From assembly GCA_031286975.1 (NCBI GenBank), contig JAITTM010000151.1, positions 1 through 9,307 on the forward strand: a stretch of DNA of 9,307 bases, given 5' to 3'. The position numbers were made by a program, and so were the translations under genes. This DNA comes from Coriobacteriales bacterium. Lineage in GTDB: Bacteria; Actinomycetota; Coriobacteriia; Coriobacteriales; UBA8131. Shown here piece by piece: positions 7,604-9,307 of this stretch (position 1 is its first letter; every line of letters begins with the position of its first letter). The notes under the pieces are model-generated. The model was not told the DNA's origin. It ran no database searches and was given only the letters and a program-made list of their open reading frames with translations.

Positions 7604-7610
7604 CCTTCTC
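7604..7610 (-). promoter_or_regulatory. Ribosome binding site that decides the rnc start
   Basis: GAGAAGG directly follows the plsX TGA stop (7613-7611) and lies nine bases before the ATT at 7594. The next near-start codon, ATC at 7588, would be 15 bases away. The position supports ATT as the initiation codon, perhaps with coupling to the end of plsX translation. Confidence 0.6.
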
Positions 7611-8606
7611 TCAAACGCTTAGCTTTTGGGCGATGTCACCCGTTATGTCCTGGCGCACGGCACGCGCCGCAACCGCGATGCCATTTGCGATGGCAAGGGC
7701 GCTTGATGAGCCGTGACCGATGATGCACACGCCCTTGAGCCCCAGCAGCGGTGCGCCGCCGGTCTGCTCGGCGCTGACACTTTTGGCGAGCGCGCGCAGG
7801 TCGCTTTGCACCAGCGCACCAGCAAGTTTACCCTTAAACGATGCCCCAAGAACCTGCTTTATGGCAGCGAACAGCATACCGGCCGTACCTTCGATGGTCT
7901 TGAGAGTCACGTTGCCGGTAAAGCCATCGGTCACGATGATGTCAAAGCGCGCCGCCAAGATGTCAGTTCCCTCGGCGTTGCCCGCAAAGCCCTCAAGCTC
8001 TGCCTGAAGCAGCGCGTAGGCATCCTGGGCGAGCTGCGAGCCCTTGGTCTCCTCTTCACCGATATTCAAAAGGGCGCTCGTGGGCTCGGCGATTCCCAGC
8101 ACCTTTTGTGCGTAGATGCGCGCCATCTGGCCAAATTGGAGCAGGTATTCCGGCTTCACGTCGGCGTTTGCCCCCACGTCCAGAAGGATGACCGGCGCCG
8201 CGGGCGACGGCAGGATGGTGGCGATTGCGGGGCGGGCGACACCCTTGATGCGCCCCATGTAGAGCAGGGCAGCCGCCATGCAAGCTCCCGTTGAGCCTGC
8301 GGAGAAGAACCCCCGCGCGCTCCCCTCTTTGACCAACTTGCAGCCGACGACGATGGACGAATCCGTTTTGTCACGTACCGCATGTGCCGGATGCTCGTCC
8401 ATGGAGATGAACTGCGTTGTGGCTCTTGCCTCGACGCGACCGGGGTGCAAGGCGACAAAGGGCTCGATGTCTTGGGCAGGCCCGGTGAGCAGCACCTTCA
8501 GCGCGGGGTCAGTTGCAAGCGCCCGTGCAACGCCCTCAAGCACAACAGCAGGCCCCTCGTCGCCGCCCAAGACATCAACCGCTATGACAACTGCTTCTTC
8601 TGGCAT
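7611..8606 (-). CDS. plsX: Phosphate acyltransferase PlsX
   Basis: PlsX (331 residues) makes acyl-phosphate from acyl-ACP and phosphate. PlsY then uses it to acylate glycerol-3-phosphate, the first step of phospholipid synthesis. It is a peripheral membrane enzyme. Recognisable motifs are IAVDVLGGDEGP (8-19; the family usually reads VDAMGGD), FFSAGSTGA (100-108; often SAGNTGA), LLDVGANADVKPEYLLQFGQMA (141-162), LLNIGEEETKG (179-189), TDGFTGNVTLKTIEG (226-240) and GGAPLLGLKG (283-292), with a C-terminal GHGSS (297-301). Length is normal. The start is ATG at 8606, with GGGGAG nine bases upstream. rpmF lies 90 bases upstream behind a terminator-like hairpin; rnc follows after 16 bases. acpP, often its next neighbour, is not here. 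Confidence 0.97.
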   Translation of the reverse strand: MPEEAVVIAVDVLGGDEGPAVVLEGVARALATDPALKVLLTGPAQDIEPFVALHPGRVEARATTQFISMDEHPAHAVRDKTDSSIVVGCKLVKEGSARGFFSAGSTGACMAAALLYMGRIKGVARPAIATILPSPAAPVILLDVGANADVKPEYLLQFGQMARIYAQKVLGIAEPTSALLNIGEEETKGSQLAQDAYALLQAELEGFAGNAEGTDILAARFDIIVTDGFTGNVTLKTIEGTAGMLFAAIKQVLGASFKGKLAGALVQSDLRALAKSVSAEQTGGAPLLGLKGVCIIGHGSSSALAIANGIAVAARAVRQDITGDIAQKLSV

Positions 8607-8643
8607 CGGCTTTCACTCCCCTTCCAATCGGGCGCACACAGCA

Positions 8644-8668
8644 AAAGAGCACCTCGCAGGCGCTCTTT
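8644..8668 (-). terminator. Terminator-like hairpin between rpmF and plsX
   Basis: On the minus-strand RNA, 8668-8658 pairs with 8654-8644: 11 base pairs including one G-U wobble, closing a three-base GCG loop. It ends in UUUU (8646-8643), three of which are inside the stem. On the plus strand the wobble becomes an A-C mismatch, so the structure suits the minus-strand message. It is 28 bases past the rpmF stop and 37 bases before the plsX start. The short U tail suggests partial termination, giving more L32 than downstream message. Confidence 0.6.
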
Positions 8669-8696
8669 ATCGCAACCGTATGCTACGGGATACCAT

Positions 8697-8876
8697 CTAC
8701 TCGACTACGATGACCTCGCGGCCCTTGTAATAGCCGCAGTTGCCACAGACATAGTGAGGAAGCTTTGCCTCTCCACACTGTGGACACAGGGAGCGGGGCG
8801 CAGTTTGAAGGCGATCATTCGCCGTTCTGCGCGCGTGGGTAACCGATCGACCGGTTTTACGTTTAGGGACTGCCAT
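8697..8876 (-). CDS. rpmF: 50S ribosomal protein L32, zinc-ribbon form
   Basis: L32 (59 residues) is a small, basic protein of the large ribosomal subunit. The start MAVPKRKTGRS is the family hallmark and fixes the ATG at 8876; the open frame continues upstream without resemblance to L32. Four cysteines, CPQC (31-34) and CGNC (44-47), form a zinc ribbon, followed by the conserved GYYKGREV. The ribosome binding site is AGAGAGG, nine bases upstream. The message probably starts at the extended -10 promoter about 65 bases upstream. DUF177 (yceD-like), often the gene just before rpmF, is absent. As a zinc-binding form it may have a cysteine-free paralogue elsewhere, but nothing here shows that. 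Confidence 0.98.
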   Translation of the reverse strand: MAVPKRKTGRSVTHARRTANDRLQTAPRSLCPQCGEAKLPHYVCGNCGYYKGREVIVVE

Positions 8877-8941
8877 CTGTCCGAACCTCTCTTCTAAACC
8901 AGATTGTTGCTGAATGCAAACGTTCAAAGACACGAGCGATA

Positions 8942-8950
8942 ATTCTAGCA
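8942..8950 (-). promoter_or_regulatory. Extended -10 promoter for the rpmF cluster
   Basis: On the minus strand TGCTAGAAT combines the TGN extension with TAGAAT, five of six -10 consensus positions. No strong -35 box is visible at 16-18 bases, which is common for extended -10 promoters. Transcription would begin near 8935, leaving about 58 untranslated bases before the rpmF ATG. This is the best promoter candidate in the window. Confidence 0.5.
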
Positions 8951-8987
8951 TTCATTTGGCGCTTTGGGTAGAGGGAGTTGGAGATTC

Positions 8988-9016
8988 GCAAGATTCCTCT
9001 TGCCGGTTCATCTTGC
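8988..9016. repeat. Palindrome with an alternative third arm upstream of the rpmF promoter
   Basis: GCAAGA (8988-8993) and TCTTGC (8998-9003) form a perfect 16-base palindrome with a four-base centre. A second copy, ATCTTGC (9010-9016), is also complementary to GCAAGAT (8988-8994). The two pairings exclude each other. The site is about 40 bases upstream of the -10 element, a plausible operator position. No T run follows. Confidence 0.4.
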
Positions 9017-9033
9017 CCCGCCTAGGAATGAGC

Positions 9034-9068
9034 GGGTGGAGCGCATGAGCCGTCCCTGCGCTCCACCC
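9034..9068 (-). terminator. Strong 12-bp hairpin after the surface-protein gene
   Basis: GGGTGGAGCGCA (9034-9045) and TGCGCTCCACCC (9057-9068) are perfect reverse complements around an 11-base loop, 26 bases past the stop codon of the surface-protein gene. There is no T run on either strand, so it is not a classic intrinsic terminator. Its position and GC-rich stem suggest it ends or stabilises the upstream message and insulates rpmF. Confidence 0.6.
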
Positions 9069-9094
9069 ACCTTGTGCTCGATTCTTGCGGTCGC

Positions 9095-9307
9095 CTACCT
9101 CTTGCCTTTTGCCAGGGATCTCCGCGCCGCTTTGCGCCTGTCGATAACAACGGCAGCACTGAGGGTCAAAAGTCCCAGGCTTGCCAGCACCGCAACCAGA
9201 ACAATCGGTGAGCTATCCCCGGTATGTGGTGTTGTGCCGTCGGGGTTTATGGAGGGCTGCTCGCCTCCCGGCGGTGTGAGCGGCGTTGTGCCTTTGCCCA
9301 AACGGTC
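9095..9307 (-). CDS. Sortase-anchored surface protein, C-terminal end (5' end beyond window)
   Basis: Only the last 70 residues are present; the frame is open to the right edge, so the real start is outside and the TTG at 9301 is not a credible start. The fragment has a Pro/Gly/Thr-rich spacer (about residues 6-27), then TPHTGD (27-32), a hydrophobic segment of about 20 residues (IVLVAVLASLGLL and onward) and a basic tail, RRKAARRSLAKGKR. This is the layout of a sortase signal, with Thr where LPXTG has Leu. Sortase would cut between Thr and Gly and attach the protein to the cell wall. The function of the exposed part cannot be told from this end. A strong hairpin follows the gene, separating it from rpmF. 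Confidence 0.85.
   Translation of the reverse strand, partial: DRLGKGTTPLTPPGGEQPSINPDGTTPHTGDSSPIVLVAVLASLGLLTLSAAVVIDRRKAARRSLAKGKR

Noticed and set aside
8877..8951. Upstream extension of the rpmF frame by 25 residues
   Set aside because: L32 begins MAVPK, and the ATG at 8876 has its own ribosome binding site; the extension starts upstream of the predicted transcription start.

Overview
This is a conserved housekeeping cluster rather than an accessory region. Every supported gene is on the minus strand, so it reads from right to left. The sequence is GC-rich by eye. It uses GTG starts for two core genes, has a C-terminal sortase-type signal, a zinc-ribbon L32, and an FtsY without a long acidic N-terminal domain. 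These point to a monoderm, high-GC Gram-positive. The style of Smc, FtsY and the sorting signal suggests an actinobacterium of class Coriobacteriia; that placement is inference from recalled family resemblance, not a search.

Layout in transcription order: (1) 9307-9095, the last 70 residues of a cell-wall-anchored surface protein, followed by a strong 12-bp hairpin. (2) 9033-8877, a spacer with a 16-bp palindrome and an extended -10 promoter. (3) 8876-707, the cluster rpmF (L32) - plsX (acyl-phosphate synthesis) - rnc (RNase III) - smc (chromosome condensation) - ftsY (SRP receptor) - ffh (SRP GTPase). A terminator-like hairpin lies between rpmF and plsX. There are short gaps at plsX/rnc (16 nt) and ftsY/ffh (11 nt). 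(4) 706-517, a spacer with several short repeats and a weak promoter candidate. (5) 516-1, the first 172 residues of a lipoprotein substrate-binding protein of the TrpX-like ABC_sub_bind type, running off the left edge.

The genes join membrane lipid synthesis (PlsX), co-translational membrane targeting (FtsY, Ffh), RNA processing (RNase III), ribosome assembly (L32) and chromosome organisation (Smc). This is a growth-linked grouping known in many bacteria. acpP, often found between plsX and rnc, and the DUF177 gene, often found before rpmF, are both absent here.

The best oddities concern rnc. Its reading frame has no ATG, GTG or TTG before the catalytic motif, so it seems to start at ATT behind a good ribosome binding site. 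One of its four usual metal-binding acidic residues is an asparagine. I found no CRISPR array, transposon, tRNA, rRNA, phage gene or new defence system.
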